Of a DNA stretch of 64,000 nucleotides, positions 63,490-64,000 are shown piece by piece (the stretch's first letter is position 1; each line of letters starts with the position of its first letter). The DNA comes from Enterobacter kobei (lineage in GTDB: Bacteria; Pseudomonadota; Gammaproteobacteria; Enterobacterales; Enterobacteriaceae), in contig NZ_CP017181.1 of assembly GCF_001729765.1 (NCBI RefSeq), positions 2,294,001 through 2,358,000 on the forward strand, in the 5' to 3' direction. The position numbers and the translations under genes were made by a program. The notes under the pieces are model-generated. The model was not told the DNA's origin. It saw only the letters and a list, made by a program, of their open reading frames with translations, and did not search any database.

Positions 63490-63851
63490 TGTCCGATCTG
63501 GATCCGCTTTTTTCCCGCCTGGCGCGATCGACGTTTCGCTCGCGCTTTCGTTTAGGCAATAAAGAACGGCAGTACTGCTGGGACAAAGGACCCGACACCA
63601 TTGACCAGCATGCTGCGGATTTCGTTAAAAAACGCCTTGCACCGGCGCAACCTGCCAACGACGGTAAACAGACGCCCATGCGCGGTCACCCGGTATTTAT
63701 CGCCCAGCATGCCACGGCGACCTGCTGCCGGGGCTGTCTGGCAAAATGGCATAATATTCCCCAGGGCGTGCAACTGACTGCGCAGCAACAACATTATATC
63801 GTCAGCGTGATCCACCACTGGCTGGTGATACAGATGAACAGCCAAATTTGA
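63489..63851 (+). CDS. yneG: YneG, DUF4186 protein
   Basis: A 120-residue soluble protein matching E. coli YneG (119 residues). The most conserved part is GHPVFIAQHATATCCRGCLAKWH, written here in pieces as RGHPVFIAQHATATCC and RGCLAKWHNI, with three cysteines that could bind metal. Function unknown. Stop and start of glsB and yneG share one base (TGATG), so they are translationally coupled. Confidence 0.93.
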   Translation: MSDLDPLFSRLARSTFRSRFRLGNKERQYCWDKGPDTIDQHAADFVKKRLAPAQPANDGKQTPMRGHPVFIAQHATATCCRGCLAKWHNIPQGVQLTAQQQHYIVSVIHHWLVIQMNSQI

Positions 63852-63958
63852 CGAGTTATGATCCTGTTGTAATTGTGTTATAGATGCAGGTTAAGTTAGT
63901 CCCGATCATGCTGACGACCGCAATATTTGCCATAAGCATTCATATGGAATGATATTTA

Positions 63959-64000
63959 ATGCGTTCTGCTCTCACCGCCTTCAGGTTGTTCCAACCCGAC
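63959..64000 (+). CDS. Start of an unidentified gene, cut by the window edge
   Basis: ATG at 63959 opens MRSALTAFRLFQPD and runs off the right edge. GGAATGA lies 12 bases ahead. Only 14 residues are visible, so no family can be named. In E. coli the gene beyond yneG is dgcF (yneF), a diguanylate cyclase, so that is a position-based guess only. Confidence 0.35.
   Translation, partial: MRSALTAFRLFQPD

Overview
The window looks like a chromosomal stretch from an Enterobacteriaceae close to Enterobacter/Lelliottia. Many genes align along their whole length with Escherichia coli K-12 proteins recalled from memory, and three blocks keep the E. coli gene order: hglS(ydcJ)-opgD-rimL-ydcK-tehAB-ydcL-ydcO-sutR-rlhA-yncJ; ydeE-eamA-marBAR-marC-sotB; and ptrR-sad-glsB-yneG. 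Between them lie genes E. coli K-12 lacks or keeps elsewhere, such as urtABCDE, a manganese catalase, a short-Q-loop bd oxidase and a PQQ dehydrogenase. No tRNA, rRNA, prophage, transposase or CRISPR array was seen. The window is gene dense and appears intact.

Layout. 0-0.7 kb: thermostable-hemolysin family gene and the start of an AMP-binding enzyme, divergent from a cytochrome b561 (0.9-1.4 kb). 1.6-3.0 kb: frmRA formaldehyde detoxification without frmB, then a Tsr/Tar-class chemoreceptor with a sigma-28-like promoter. 5-8.5 kb: membrane PQQ dehydrogenase and a PcaQ-like LysR regulator. 8.7-19.2 kb: stress-flavoured region. Its right half is a one-direction array, yciG-yciF-small membrane protein-yciE-katN-cioA-cioB-GH13, that ends back to back with a plus-strand cassette (DUF421, CinA-like, SDR). 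19.7-25.5 kb: hglS, then an inserted esterase, LysR, aminotransferase and orphan amino-acid-binding protein. 25.8-40.5 kb: the opgD-to-yncJ backbone, interrupted by a PepT paralogue with a peptide-binding protein and by an EamA/AraC pair. 40.8-44.1 kb: a small secreted protein, a candidate small RNA, FtrA regulator, rhodanese and a MetE-like methyltransferase behind MetJ-type boxes. 44.3-49.8 kb: urtABCDE urea transporter behind NtrC- and sigma-54-like sites, then zinT behind a Zur box. 50.5-56.1 kb: the mar locus and its neighbouring exporters. 56.3-63.9 kb: two tandem PhzF-like genes, a GNAT, ptrR, sad, an inserted chemoreceptor, glsB, yneG and the start of one more gene.

How the parts work together. 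Several modules concern envelope and oxidative stress (frmRA, ydeI, katN, yciGFE, cioAB, marRAB, tehAB, opgD). Others concern nitrogen, amino-acid and peptide supply (urt, glsB, sad, the PepT-like enzyme, two orphan binding proteins, hglS), and a sulfur/methionine group sits at 42-44 kb. The regulatory sites are read by eye and are predictions. Dispersed REP sequences separate many transcription units.
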